From the NCBI RefSeq assembly GCF_016056275.1, contig NZ_JAECZA010000235.1, positions 1 to 52,327 on the forward strand: DNA of 52,327 nucleotides, written 5' to 3'. The position numbers were made by a program, and so were the translations under genes. A model generated the notes under the pieces. That model did not search any database, had not been told where the DNA came from, and saw only the letters and a program-made list of their open reading frames with translations. Positions 9,414-18,007 of this stretch are shown in pieces. The first letter of the stretch is position 1, and every line of letters begins with the position of its first letter. The DNA is from Dendronalium phyllosphericum CENA369 (GTDB lineage Bacteria > Cyanobacteriota > Cyanobacteriia > Cyanobacteriales > Nostocaceae).

Positions 9414-10454
9414 ATGACAACAGTTCAAAATTCAAAATTTAAAATTCAAAATCTAATACTCACTAACCAGCCCGTAACTAGAGTACTGTTGCTACTGCTA
9501 TTATTCACCCTTGCAGTTTTGGGGATGAGCCTGAGTTTGGGAGATTACCCTGTAACACCAGCAGACATAGTGAAAGCCGTTCTTGCTTTACCAACCCAAG
9601 ATCCAGAATCTCCCTTTGTTGTTGTTACCCTACGTTTACCTAGAGTGTTAATTTCTTGGTTGGTAGGAGTAGGTTTAGCAGTTGCGGGTGCAATTTTACA
9701 AGGATTGACACGTAATCCTTTAGCTGACCCTGGCATCGTTGGGGTAAATGCAGGTGCAGCCTTAGCATCTGTGACTTTAATTGTATTATTCCCAACTTTA
9801 TCTACTATGTATTTACCCTTAGCTGCCTTTGGCGGTGCTTTTGTTGTTGCCTGTCTTATCTACTTGCTAGCAGGTACGGGAGAAAAATCACCTCTGCGTT
9901 TAGTGGTGGTGGGAGTAGCACTCGCAGCAATTATGGGAGCTTTCACTACCTTGATGTTGACTTTTGGTAAAATCAACGACGTTACTAGAGCATTAGTATG
10001 GCTGGCAGGTAGTGTTGCTGGTAAAAGTTGGGAGCAAGTATGGCAGCTACTACCTTGGATAGTTATTTTTGTTCCCTTAGCCTTGCTGTTAGCGCGGGAA
10101 CTGGATACTCTGCAACTGGGTGATATGGTAGCTAAAGGACTTGGTAGCCGAGTCACATGGCAAAGAAGCAAATTATTGTTGGTAAGTGTGGCGCTGGCTG
10201 GGTCAAGTGTGGCGATCGCTGGTACAATCGGCTTCGTCGGATTAATGGCTCCGCATTTGGCACGTAGACTTGTAGGGTCAATACATCAAAATTTACTACC
10301 AGTCACCGCTTTAATCGGAGGATTATTGGTAGCAGCAGCAGATGTTTTAGGTAGAACTTTATTCTCACCGACAGAATTACCTTGTGGTTTGCTTACTGCT
10401 GCCTTGGGAGCACCTTATTTTATTTATTTACTGTATCAAAGGCGGAGGGGATGA
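9414..10454 (+). CDS. FecCD-family ABC transporter permease (iron-siderophore/cobalamin type)
   Basis: The start at 9414 gives 346 aa, the usual size; an earlier in-frame ATG adds an unlikely tail. About nine to ten membrane helices are visible. Family hallmarks are LRLPRVLISWLVGVGLAVAG, LQGLTRNPLADPGIVGVNAG and GTIGFVGLMAPHLARRLVG, the last being the ATPase-coupling region. It would move a ferric siderophore or related metal chelate across the inner membrane. The next gene, a binding lipoprotein, overlaps by ATGA. No ATPase gene is present in the window, so it must lie elsewhere. The first 12 or so codons run through an AATTCAAAATTT repeat. Confidence 0.93.
   Translation: MTTVQNSKFKIQNLILTNQPVTRVLLLLLLFTLAVLGMSLSLGDYPVTPADIVKAVLALPTQDPESPFVVVTLRLPRVLISWLVGVGLAVAGAILQGLTRNPLADPGIVGVNAGAALASVTLIVLFPTLSTMYLPLAAFGGAFVVACLIYLLAGTGEKSPLRLVVVGVALAAIMGAFTTLMLTFGKINDVTRALVWLAGSVAGKSWEQVWQLLPWIVIFVPLALLLARELDTLQLGDMVAKGLGSRVTWQRSKLLLVSVALAGSSVAIAGTIGFVGLMAPHLARRLVGSIHQNLLPVTALIGGLLVAAADVLGRTLFSPTELPCGLLTAALGAPYFIYLLYQRRRG
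9424..9452. repeat. TTCAAAATT repeat in the 5' end of the permease gene
   Basis: Four close copies of TTCAAAATT/TTTAAAATT run in series. This repeat is common between genes in Nostoc-like genomes; here it seems to be translated as part of the cytoplasmic N-terminus, or else the true start is downstream of it. Confidence 0.6.
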
Positions 10455-11518
10455 GTAAGGAGCGTTTATTCCGTGCCTTGAATCTGAAAACCCAGTTTTG
10501 CTCACTTCAAAGCAAAATTTCAACTCTTTGGGCACATAAAACTCAGTCACTGTTAGCTATTGGGTTGTTGATGGTGCTTTTGCTGTATGCTTGTAGCAAA
10601 ACACCAACCTATCACCAGAAATTTACTTCTAGCCCAAAATCAACGCTTGCCAACTTACGTATAGTCAAACATCAATTGGATGAAGCAAAACTTCCCATAT
10701 CTCCTAAAAGAATTATTGTGCTAGATGGGGCTTTAACTGAAGCTGTCTTAGCTTTAGGTATCACACCAGTAGGCGCTCCTATTAAATTTATAAACTACAC
10801 CCTATCCGCAAGACAACAAGCAGGTATAGAGGATATAGGGACACGAACCCCAAACTTAGAAAAGATTTTAGCCCTGAAGCCCGATCTAATTTTGGGAATT
10901 TCCAACTATCAGGAAATATATGGTTTATTATCGCACATAGCACCCACAGTATTGATTAATTACAGCTATTCAAAATGGAAAGAAATGTTTTGGTCAGTTG
11001 CTCAAATACTAGGCCAGACTACTGTTGCAAAGGAGTGGATGTTTCAGTACTACAACCGTATATCTGAATTTAAAGCTGCTATGGGCAAGCGATTAGCTTT
11101 AACTCATGTATCTGTCTTTCGGATTGCTGGATATACTGTGTTCATTAAAGGTTCTTTCTTTGGCAGCATCTTTAACGATATTGGTTTGAAAAGTCCTCTT
11201 TCACCAAATCTAGATGTTCTTAGAAACCGTCATCACATATTCACGAACGGATATGTTTATGCACTGTCTCCAGAACTATTGAATGAGGTAGATGGGGATG
11301 CTCTATTTCTGATTTCTGACGCTAGTTTTGGTCTAGCATCTGCCCAAAAAGCTAGAGAGAAATTACAAGTCCAGCCTCTTTGGTCAAAGTTAAAGGCAGT
11401 TCAGCAAGGCAAAGTTTATGTAGTAGGAAATTATTGGATATGTTGTGGACCTCTGGCTGCTAATCAAGTTCTCGACGACCTATTTAAGTCTTTACTCGAA
11501 ACATCAAACTTGAAATAA
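10451..11518 (+). CDS. FecB/FhuD-like periplasmic iron-chelate binding lipoprotein
   Basis: I chose the ATG at 10451 because it overlaps the permease stop (ATGA) and has GGAGGGG directly upstream. The 355-aa protein has a hydrophobic segment (33-47) ending in a lipobox LYAC (Cys48), so it is probably a lipoprotein. The rest is a type III periplasmic binding fold: RIIVLDGALTEAVLALGITPVGA, EDIGTRTPNLEKILALKPDLILG and a C-terminal WSKLKAVQQGKVYVV. It should hand a ferric siderophore to the permease upstream. Ligand class is inferred from the family and from the TonB receptor nearby. Confidence 0.9.
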   Translation: MSKERLFRALNLKTQFCSLQSKISTLWAHKTQSLLAIGLLMVLLLYACSKTPTYHQKFTSSPKSTLANLRIVKHQLDEAKLPISPKRIIVLDGALTEAVLALGITPVGAPIKFINYTLSARQQAGIEDIGTRTPNLEKILALKPDLILGISNYQEIYGLLSHIAPTVLINYSYSKWKEMFWSVAQILGQTTVAKEWMFQYYNRISEFKAAMGKRLALTHVSVFRIAGYTVFIKGSFFGSIFNDIGLKSPLSPNLDVLRNRHHIFTNGYVYALSPELLNEVDGDALFLISDASFGLASAQKAREKLQVQPLWSKLKAVQQGKVYVVGNYWICCGPLAANQVLDDLFKSLLETSNLK

Positions 11519-11524
11519 ATCTAC

Positions 11525-12220
11525 TCATTCTCCTTTAAGATATTTAGTATAAATCTGGCGATCGTAAAATCTCACCATGAGATGCTGTCTAGGTTGTACT
11601 GCATTAGGTGAGATTGGAGAAACTACGTGCCAAGCGTTATGCTCACACAGAAAAAGAACGGAGTTACCTAACTGTGGTGGAATCTCTTTAACGACAGATT
11701 CACGATGTTCATTTTCTAAAATTTGAAGACTTCCTCCCCAGTTAATATCCCAATCTTTACTAAAATAGAATAGATGACTCAGAGCCATTCCTGAGTCCTT
11801 ATTGTTCACAAACCATGAGTCTTTATGAGGTGCTAAGTTTTTGTTTGCAGTGCTATCTATTTGAGATAAATAAATACGGATTAGATAGTGTTCTAGGTTT
11901 AATCCAGTAAGTTTAGTAACAGCTTCTCGATAAGCAGGGCTAATCAATTCATCAACCAAAGTTTGCCAAAGACTATTCAGATTTGGTAGAGGATAAATAT
12001 AAAATTCGTTTTTGGCAGCGTTGAAAAACTTTTCTGCATTTGTCACCACTTCTGCCCCTTGATCTAAAATCAATCCTCCAGGTCTTTGGGGAAATTTATT
12101 ATATGGAAAACTATTAAACAACTCAACTAGTTGAGGTTTAGGTATGAGATTGTCAAAGAAAATCCAGTGATAAGGATGTTTTTGTATTACACCATTGCAA
12201 ATTGCATCTAAATTCAACAT
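11525..12220 (-). CDS. 2-oxoglutarate/Fe(II)-dependent oxygenase, prolyl-hydroxylase-like
   Basis: The 231-aa protein has the facial triad of the cupin-fold oxygenases: His132 and Asp134 in APHKDSW, and His198 in NAWHVVSP, with an arginine after it (Arg211 or Arg217) to bind 2-oxoglutarate. It is a close relative of the next gene upstream on the same strand, sharing the N-terminal layout (LNLDAI...IFFDNLIPK) and the C-terminal RFYDR. It converges on the binding-protein gene with only 6 bp between stops. Such oxygenases often sit beside TonB receptors, but the substrate is unknown. Hydroxylation of a metallophore or of a protein is possible. Confidence 0.82.
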   Translation of the reverse strand: MLNLDAICNGVIQKHPYHWIFFDNLIPKPQLVELFNSFPYNKFPQRPGGLILDQGAEVVTNAEKFFNAAKNEFYIYPLPNLNSLWQTLVDELISPAYREAVTKLTGLNLEHYLIRIYLSQIDSTANKNLAPHKDSWFVNNKDSGMALSHLFYFSKDWDINWGGSLQILENEHRESVVKEIPPQLGNSVLFLCEHNAWHVVSPISPNAVQPRQHLMVRFYDRQIYTKYLKGE

Positions 12221-12248
12221 GATAGTTATTTTGTTTAATTATTACTAG

Positions 12249-12914
12249 TTAAACTCTTGCTCTTTCTAACAAAGTCGTTCGGTCATAAAATCTAACTAGA
12301 ACATTAAGTCTATCTTGCGATGCCTCTTGAGATGAAACTGGAGAAACGTTATGCCAAGAATTTTCCGAACGCACTATAATTACGCTTGTACCATTACGAG
12401 GAAGAATTTCTTGAAATATAGATTCGAGTTTTTCGTTTAAGAGAATTTGAAGACACCCTCCCCATTCAGTTTTCCAATCTTCACGACCGAAATAAAGCAG
12501 GTGTGACAGGATAATTCCTTCAGAATCCGAATGAGAACCATTTACAATCGGGTCTAATCGACTTAAAAAAATACTTATAAATTGCTCTTCCAGGTTTAAC
12601 CCAGTTAGTTTGGCAATGCTTTCTCGATAAACATTGCTATGTAATTCCTCAACTAATACTTGCCAAACACTGCTCAAACCTGTGTTTGGGTAAAAATTTT
12701 TTGTTCTGCGATCGCCAACAAACTCTTGAAATTCGTCGTAAACTAAGATCGCAGGTCTGTGGTGGGGTTGCTCCCTTATTGGAAAAACTTCTATTGGGGG
12801 AAAAGTGTTTCTTAACTCAATTAGTTGGGTTTTAGGTATGAGATTGTCAAAGAAAATCCATTGATAAGGATATTTTTGTATTATTCCATTACTAATTGCA
12901 TCTAAATTCAGCAT
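12249..12914 (-). CDS. Second 2OG-Fe(II) oxygenase, paralogue of the downstream gene
   Basis: I placed the start at 12914, not the ATG three bases earlier, to match the MLNLDAI start of its paralogue. The 221-aa protein keeps a candidate triad: His128 and Asp130 in GSHSDSEG, and His188 in SWHNVSP, followed by arginines. The segment around the first His is about nine residues shorter than in the sister protein (no HKDSWF), so its active-site lid differs. The two genes are 28 bp apart on one strand and probably arose by duplication. It lies downstream of the TonB receptor. Substrate unknown. Confidence 0.75.
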   Translation of the reverse strand: MLNLDAISNGIIQKYPYQWIFFDNLIPKTQLIELRNTFPPIEVFPIREQPHHRPAILVYDEFQEFVGDRRTKNFYPNTGLSSVWQVLVEELHSNVYRESIAKLTGLNLEEQFISIFLSRLDPIVNGSHSDSEGIILSHLLYFGREDWKTEWGGCLQILLNEKLESIFQEILPRNGTSVIIVRSENSWHNVSPVSSQEASQDRLNVLVRFYDRTTLLERARV

Positions 12915-13042
12915 CATCTACTCCATTTTTGTCAAACATCAATTTCAGGTTAAAAAAACTGTTGCGCCCAGCGATACTTGCAGCAAGGCTGCAATTAAAG
13001 ATAGCTGCACAATTTGGCTTTTTTGTAGAAACAAGATAGTTT

Positions 13043-15700
13043 TTAAAACTTCCACCTTAGTGTAAAGTTAACCGTAAATGGGTATCCATAATAGACTGTG
13101 GTATTTACTGGCGTACTACCGAAAGCACCCTCAAAGTAATTTATGTCAAACAAATTCTGGAAGTTGAGTGCTGCATCAAATTTTTCCTGGCGGTAGAAGA
13201 GGGCAGCATCAGTGCGGACATAATTAGGTAACTTAAGAGTGTTAGCTGAATCAACAAAGCGATCGCCCACATAGTACAAACCCAAACCAGCGCCAAATCC
13301 TTTGAGGTTTCCTTTAGGAATAATGTAAGTCGTCCAAAGACTGGCTATATTTTGCGCTGCTCCAGGGAGTTCTTTGCCAACAGGAATGGAGTTATCTTCG
13401 GTAACGCGAGGATTGGCATAGGCATAGGAAGCAATCACATTCCAGCCTGGGGATATTTCACCTGTAATAAACAACTCAACACCTTTGCTGTTTGCTTCAC
13501 CTACAGGAATAGAAAAGCCAGAATTATTGGGGTCATTAGTGAGGATATTAGATTGGGTAAGGTCAAACAAAGCTAAATCTACCGAAAGTTTATCACCGAG
13601 CAAATCTGCTTTAGCACCTATTTCGTATTGAGTTCCGTCCTGTGGTTGAAATGCCTGCCCAGTTGCGGTTAGTCCAGCCTGGGGAACGAACGAGCGAGCG
13701 TAGCTAGCATAAAGGCTTAGGGGTTTAATGGGTTGATAGACAATACCCACACGGGGACTAAATGCTTCACTTGAAAAGTTGGTTGAGGTTGAAGCGAGTT
13801 TGTTATCATTTGTCTGCCATGTCCAGTCATAGCGACCACCCAAAACTAGCTTGAAGTTTTGAGATAGAGTGATTAAATCTTGAGCATATACACCCAGGTT
13901 ATAAGCATTGGTTGAACTGCTGGATTGGTTAGAAAGTGTACCACCTCCTCCAAACCCATAAACTGGATTGAAAATGTTGATTGAGGAAGCAGTAAAATTC
14001 TGATTATACCCATTAACAAAACTCCAAGCATACTCCGTTCCTACAATAAGTTGGTGTTCCAGGCTTCCAGTTTTAAACTGTCCCGTAACGAGAGTATTTA
14101 AATCAGTTCCATTCTGGAAACTCTCACCAACCTGAACAAATCTGCGTCGAGTCAAAGTCTCATTATCTGGCTGTAGGGCGATTGGAACTCCTCTGCCTAT
14201 TGGGGAGTTGTCTATTTTAACATTCAGTAATCCAAAAGCATTCTCAATTGACCAATTATCATTGAAGTGATGTTCTATTTTGTAGCTCAAGCGAGTAGTA
14301 ATAATATCTGTAGTCCCTACTTCTCCCACATAACGACTAATAGGCACTTTGCCATTGGGATTTGGATACAGAGTGCCGATCGCGGGCAACCCTTCGTTGG
14401 TTAAACTGCTATTGTAATCACCATAACTGGAATTAAATGTCAGTTTTGTATTACGATCTATATCCCACGAGAGTGCCCCAGCGAACTGATAGCGTTCCTC
14501 GTTGTAAAAATCAATAAAGCTATCAGAGTTGAGGTAAGAAGCATTGAAGCGATAGGAGACATTTTTATTTGTTGTTAAAGGCCCAGAAAAGTCAAGTGAA
14601 CCTCGATAAGAGTTGAAATTGCCAATAGAGAAGTCCGCAGAATAGTAAGGGTCTTTTAAAGGTGGTTTAGTAACTAAATTGACAACACCGCCAAGCCCAG
14701 CTCGTCCGTAAAGCACAGAGGCTGGGCCTCGCAGAACTTCTACTCGTTCAATATTGTTGAGATTGAGAGCGGCTGATCCTCCCAAAGAGAAACCCCTGAG
14801 TCCATCGATTAAGATATTGCCAAAAGAAGAGTTAAAGCCTCGAATTATAAATCTATCTTGCGAACCTGGCTCGCGCTCTGCTGATACACCAACATTTTTC
14901 AATGCATCTCCAATGTAAAGAATATGTTGGTCTGTAATCACCTGTTGAGGGATAACATTTACTGTCTGAGGAATGTCGCGTAGTGGTGTATTTGTTCTAG
15001 TTCCAACAGCGGTATCAATAGGGTTGTAGCCTGTTTCCGGGGGAGCAGTCACCTCTAGTTCTATCGGTGCTTGGTTTTCACTAGATGACGGTTTTTGCTG
15101 TGGCGGCTTTGGTTGCTGTCCGGTGATTGCACTACTAGTCACTCCAAATACTAACCCTTCATTACTATCAAACAACTCCACTGCTGGCGCACTCGATTCA
15201 CCTGTGACTGTTACCCGCAGGGTATTACCATCGATATTAGTAACACTTACTTCAGTAATTCCCGCTACTGGCTTTGATTGCCGAAATGTATTGCCACTAG
15301 CCAAGCGCAACTGAGCGTTAGGTATGTCTGCAACATAGGAATTACCCTCAGTTTTGGGAGTTACTTGCAAGCGATCGCTTTTCACTCCCGTCTCTAAAAC
15401 CACCTCCAAACCCTTATCTGTACTATTTACCTTTACTCCCGTCACTGTTATCACTTCTGCTTGGAGAGGAGTTGGTGACTGTACTAACTTTTGGGCATCG
15501 ATGAGACGGCGAATCTCTCTAATCGTCGTAACTGATTTTGTTATTCTTGTCCTGGGTAATAGTTGCTGGTTACTAGCTGGTATTTTTGCTGCTATAATAG
15601 GGAGAGCAACAACTCGCACAGGCTTAATCGTAAACACTACTGCGGAACCTGTTAGCAATATACTCTGCCAGAAAAAAATTTTTAATCTCTGGGACTTCAT
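13043..15700 (-). CDS. TonB-dependent siderophore receptor with N-terminal AMIN domain
   Basis: The 885-aa outer-membrane protein has a signal peptide (about 1-33), then an AMIN domain (about 80-195, VTGVKVNSTDKGLEVVLETG), a linker rich in Pro/Gln, a plug domain from about 235 (LRDIPQTVNVIPQQVI, RGFNSSFGNILIDG, VLRGPASVLYGRAGLGG) and a beta-barrel to the end. The last strand ends TLRWKF with the C-terminal Phe expected for outer-membrane insertion. The AMIN plus TonB receptor fusion is typical of cyanobacterial ferric-siderophore receptors and probably holds the protein to cell-wall structures. It belongs with the permease and binding protein on the other strand. No tonB/exbBD is visible in the window. 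Confidence 0.95.
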   Translation of the reverse strand: MKSQRLKIFFWQSILLTGSAVVFTIKPVRVVALPIIAAKIPASNQQLLPRTRITKSVTTIREIRRLIDAQKLVQSPTPLQAEVITVTGVKVNSTDKGLEVVLETGVKSDRLQVTPKTEGNSYVADIPNAQLRLASGNTFRQSKPVAGITEVSVTNIDGNTLRVTVTGESSAPAVELFDSNEGLVFGVTSSAITGQQPKPPQQKPSSSENQAPIELEVTAPPETGYNPIDTAVGTRTNTPLRDIPQTVNVIPQQVITDQHILYIGDALKNVGVSAEREPGSQDRFIIRGFNSSFGNILIDGLRGFSLGGSAALNLNNIERVEVLRGPASVLYGRAGLGGVVNLVTKPPLKDPYYSADFSIGNFNSYRGSLDFSGPLTTNKNVSYRFNASYLNSDSFIDFYNEERYQFAGALSWDIDRNTKLTFNSSYGDYNSSLTNEGLPAIGTLYPNPNGKVPISRYVGEVGTTDIITTRLSYKIEHHFNDNWSIENAFGLLNVKIDNSPIGRGVPIALQPDNETLTRRRFVQVGESFQNGTDLNTLVTGQFKTGSLEHQLIVGTEYAWSFVNGYNQNFTASSINIFNPVYGFGGGGTLSNQSSSSTNAYNLGVYAQDLITLSQNFKLVLGGRYDWTWQTNDNKLASTSTNFSSEAFSPRVGIVYQPIKPLSLYASYARSFVPQAGLTATGQAFQPQDGTQYEIGAKADLLGDKLSVDLALFDLTQSNILTNDPNNSGFSIPVGEANSKGVELFITGEISPGWNVIASYAYANPRVTEDNSIPVGKELPGAAQNIASLWTTYIIPKGNLKGFGAGLGLYYVGDRFVDSANTLKLPNYVRTDAALFYRQEKFDAALNFQNLFDINYFEGAFGSTPVNTTVYYGYPFTVNFTLRWKF

Positions 15701-16035
15701 TCAAACTTCCTCACACACACTCGCTCACCACACGCTCTTAGTTTAGGTATAAAAGGTAAGTGGAAAATCTATTACCCTTTATCCGAACCCTGTGACAATC
15801 TGACCCCAAAATCCTGCTTGCGAAATTGGGGTTATTGCATCAAGTACGTTATTTAACTCAGTCTGAATATTACCAACTTAGTGAGTAAAATACCAAATGT
15901 ATTTTTGATACAACTCTCAAAAATAGCATTCTAAATTTTGCTGCTTTGATGCAAGGAACTCATTATTGGGCTACTCAAATTCTTTATGGAAGCGGTTTTT
16001 AATTAAAATCATTTGGCAAAGTGCTGTGAAATTAA
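15701..16035. other. Divergent intergenic region upstream of the TonB receptor
   Basis: This stretch should carry the receptor promoter (- strand). I found no convincing Fur box. No gene is seen; the sequence runs into an ArsR-type remnant. Confidence 0.4.
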
Positions 16036-16254
16036 CCCAAGTCCTTTGTCAGGGTATCTTTACCAAATACAATATTAACGAGCCAAAGTGTACTTGAGAA
16101 AGCAGGACTGGTTAGCAAGTGTCGAAGTGGTAAGGAGAAAGTTATTCAGATTACACCAAAGACTATCAAAGCAGCCGCAGCACATCTGAGTGAGTATGAA
16201 AAAGTATGGGGTAGGCGCTTCGACGCTCTGGAAAAATTATTAGAAGAAAATTGA
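16036..16254 (+). pseudogene. C-terminal remnant of an ArsR-family regulator
   Basis: In one frame, bases 16081-16251 encode residues typical of the last part of ArsR proteins paired with SRPBCC genes: VLEKAGLVSKCRSGKEKVIQ, then HLSEYEKVWGRRFDALEKLL and a stop. The recognition-helix region and everything before it are missing; upstream the frame soon meets stops and no start is seen. It lies 19 bp before an intact SRPBCC gene, the classic partner. I read it as a decayed regulator. Confidence 0.7.
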
Positions 16255-16273
16255 CACCTAGGAGACTTACTGT

Positions 16274-16753
16274 ATGGCACATCTAAAAGTAACAGTCCCA
16301 GAGAATTCACAAAATATCTTGGGCACCGTCACTATCAATGCAACGCTTGAAAAGGTATTTGAGGCGTATATCAAGGAGGAACTCTTCACTAAATGGTGGT
16401 GTCGCGGTAAAAAAATGAAAGTGTACCACTTTGATTGTAAAGACGGGGGTAGCTGGCATATTGCCGAGCAATCAGAAGACGGTAATGAGTATGAATTTAC
16501 TGGCTGTTTTCACGAAGTAGCTAAAGATAGACGGATCGTGCAGACATTTGAATTCTTAGGTATGCCGGAACGCGGACACGTCATGCTGGAAAAAATTGAG
16601 TTTGTCGCGGTTGACGAGCATACAACTGAGATTCGTACACACAGCACTGCAATGAACCAACTTGACCGTGACGGTATGATTGCAAGTGGAATGGAAAGCG
16701 GCTGGCGACAGTCAATTGAAGCCCTAGGCAAGCTTTTAGAATCAGACAATTAA
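16274..16753 (+). CDS. SRPBCC/AHSA1-family protein
   Basis: The 159-aa protein has the START-like helix-grip pattern: VTINATLEKVFEAYIKEELF, a WW pair (FTKWWCRG), GGSWHIAEQSEDGNEYEFTG and a C-terminal amphipathic helix (GMESGWRQSIEALGKLLE). AGGAG at 16260-16264 is a good ribosome site for the ATG at 16274. Such proteins bind small hydrophobic ligands or act as Hsp90 co-activators; the substrate is unknown. It normally follows an ArsR regulator, which here is only a fragment. Confidence 0.85.
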   Translation: MAHLKVTVPENSQNILGTVTINATLEKVFEAYIKEELFTKWWCRGKKMKVYHFDCKDGGSWHIAEQSEDGNEYEFTGCFHEVAKDRRIVQTFEFLGMPERGHVMLEKIEFVAVDEHTTEIRTHSTAMNQLDRDGMIASGMESGWRQSIEALGKLLESDN

Positions 16754-16759
16754 GTAAAT

Positions 16760-16781
16760 TGATCGGTCGAAAGACCGATTA
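16760..16781 (+). terminator. GAAA-tetraloop hairpin after the SRPBCC gene
   Basis: Arms TGATCGGTC and GACCGATTA pair over 9 bp with one G-U around a GAAA loop, starting 7 bases after the stop. The bases that follow are only mildly T-rich, so it may be a terminator or a stabilising 3' structure. Confidence 0.5.
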
Positions 16782-17430
16782 TGTTTGGAAACAGCTGATG
16801 AGAGCAGGCAACACAACAGAAGCGATCGCTATCCAGCAGTCCAATCGCTGAGAGATTCATACTTGCGTCTCCAACTTCGTTTGCTTCTAGTTGCGATCGC
16901 GTTCTTGGATGTCGTGTTTTAGGGGTTAGGCGACATCACGCCCAGAATAGCGATCGCTCGTATCAACCTGAATTCAATATAAGTGACGAAAGTAAAAGGG
17001 ACTGGGGATTGGGTTACAAATCGCTCATATTCTGGTGGGTCAAAGCCCCCACCACTAAATTCTATCGAAATTTTTCCCAGTACCCAGTAGCCAATACTTT
17101 GCAATAGAGATGCACAGCATTGGCGCTGAAAACCGTTAATACGGCTCGGCTGTGACAACTATTGGTAAGAAGGTTTCGGCTAATTTTCTTACTTTTAGGT
17201 TTTTGGGAGCATCGTTACTATCAGCTGGCGATCGCCATCTGAACGCGAGATATAGCTTACATTGCCATATAATCGAACTTTCTACACGTCTTTCCCTACC
17301 ATATTCTAGTAGTACAACCAATTGAGTTTCACTAGCAGGATGTTGAGGTTCTACTTTTAAACTCAATACGGTTTAGTTAAGGCTGAAAGTCGTGTAAATT
17401 AAGCATTGTCCCAAGAATGAAAATGAGCGT
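16782..17430. other. Non-coding stretch before the IS4 remnant
   Basis: I see no gene I can support. Several HIP1 octamers are present (for example near 16821, 16895 and 17228), and the frames crossing it look like chance. It may be decayed sequence linked to the nearby insertion remnant. Confidence 0.5.
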
Positions 17431-17865
17431 GTGGTGCATCTCAAAGATTTCTCATGGGTGTATCCAAATATACAAAATGTTGACGTACTCAAAGCAATCG
17501 AGACAGCGATTCCAGCTTTTGCCATCGAACAGGCGATTGCTAATACCAAAACCGAAGAGGAACGCAGGCGATCGCTACCAGCACAATTAGTGGTTAGTCT
17601 GGTAATAGCAATGAGTCTTTGGTCAAGAGACTCGATGCGTGATGTGCTGAAAAACTTGATTGATGGACTAAGTGAACAGGATAGCTTTGGTGTAACTCCA
17701 AGTAGATTGCAGTTTTATATTACAAATGTAGTTATTAAGTATTATTTGTTGACGTTGGTTCAAAGTTTTTTTAGTTTTGGCTCAAAAAAACTTTCAAAAG
17801 TTTTTGGCGTACTGTGCGTCAAAATTCAATATTATTTCGTGACGGAAAGCATAATACTACTCTGA
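17431..17865 (+). pseudogene. IS4-family transposase, N-terminal remnant
   Basis: From a GTG at 17431 the first 87 or so residues match the N-terminal domain of IS4-type transposases: AIPAFAIEQAIANTKTEEER, LPAQLVVSLVIAMSLWSRDS and VLKNLIDGLSE. After about 17691 the likeness stops and the frame runs through AT-rich sequence. The DDE catalytic core is absent, so it cannot be active. It lies 140 bp upstream of the foreign-looking katG and may be a trace of its arrival. A small stem CCGCCA-CAAA-TGGCGG lies at about 17927-17942. Confidence 0.75.
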
Positions 17866-18007
17866 TATTCACCGCTTGAGAGTCGACGATCAGCAACGTT
17901 GTCCACTTGGCTCTTGCCATTCAAACCGCCACAAATGGCGGCACTCAATACAGCTTGACTAACATAAACTGTTAGAGAGAATTGAAAATGAAGAAGGATT
18001 GAACTGA

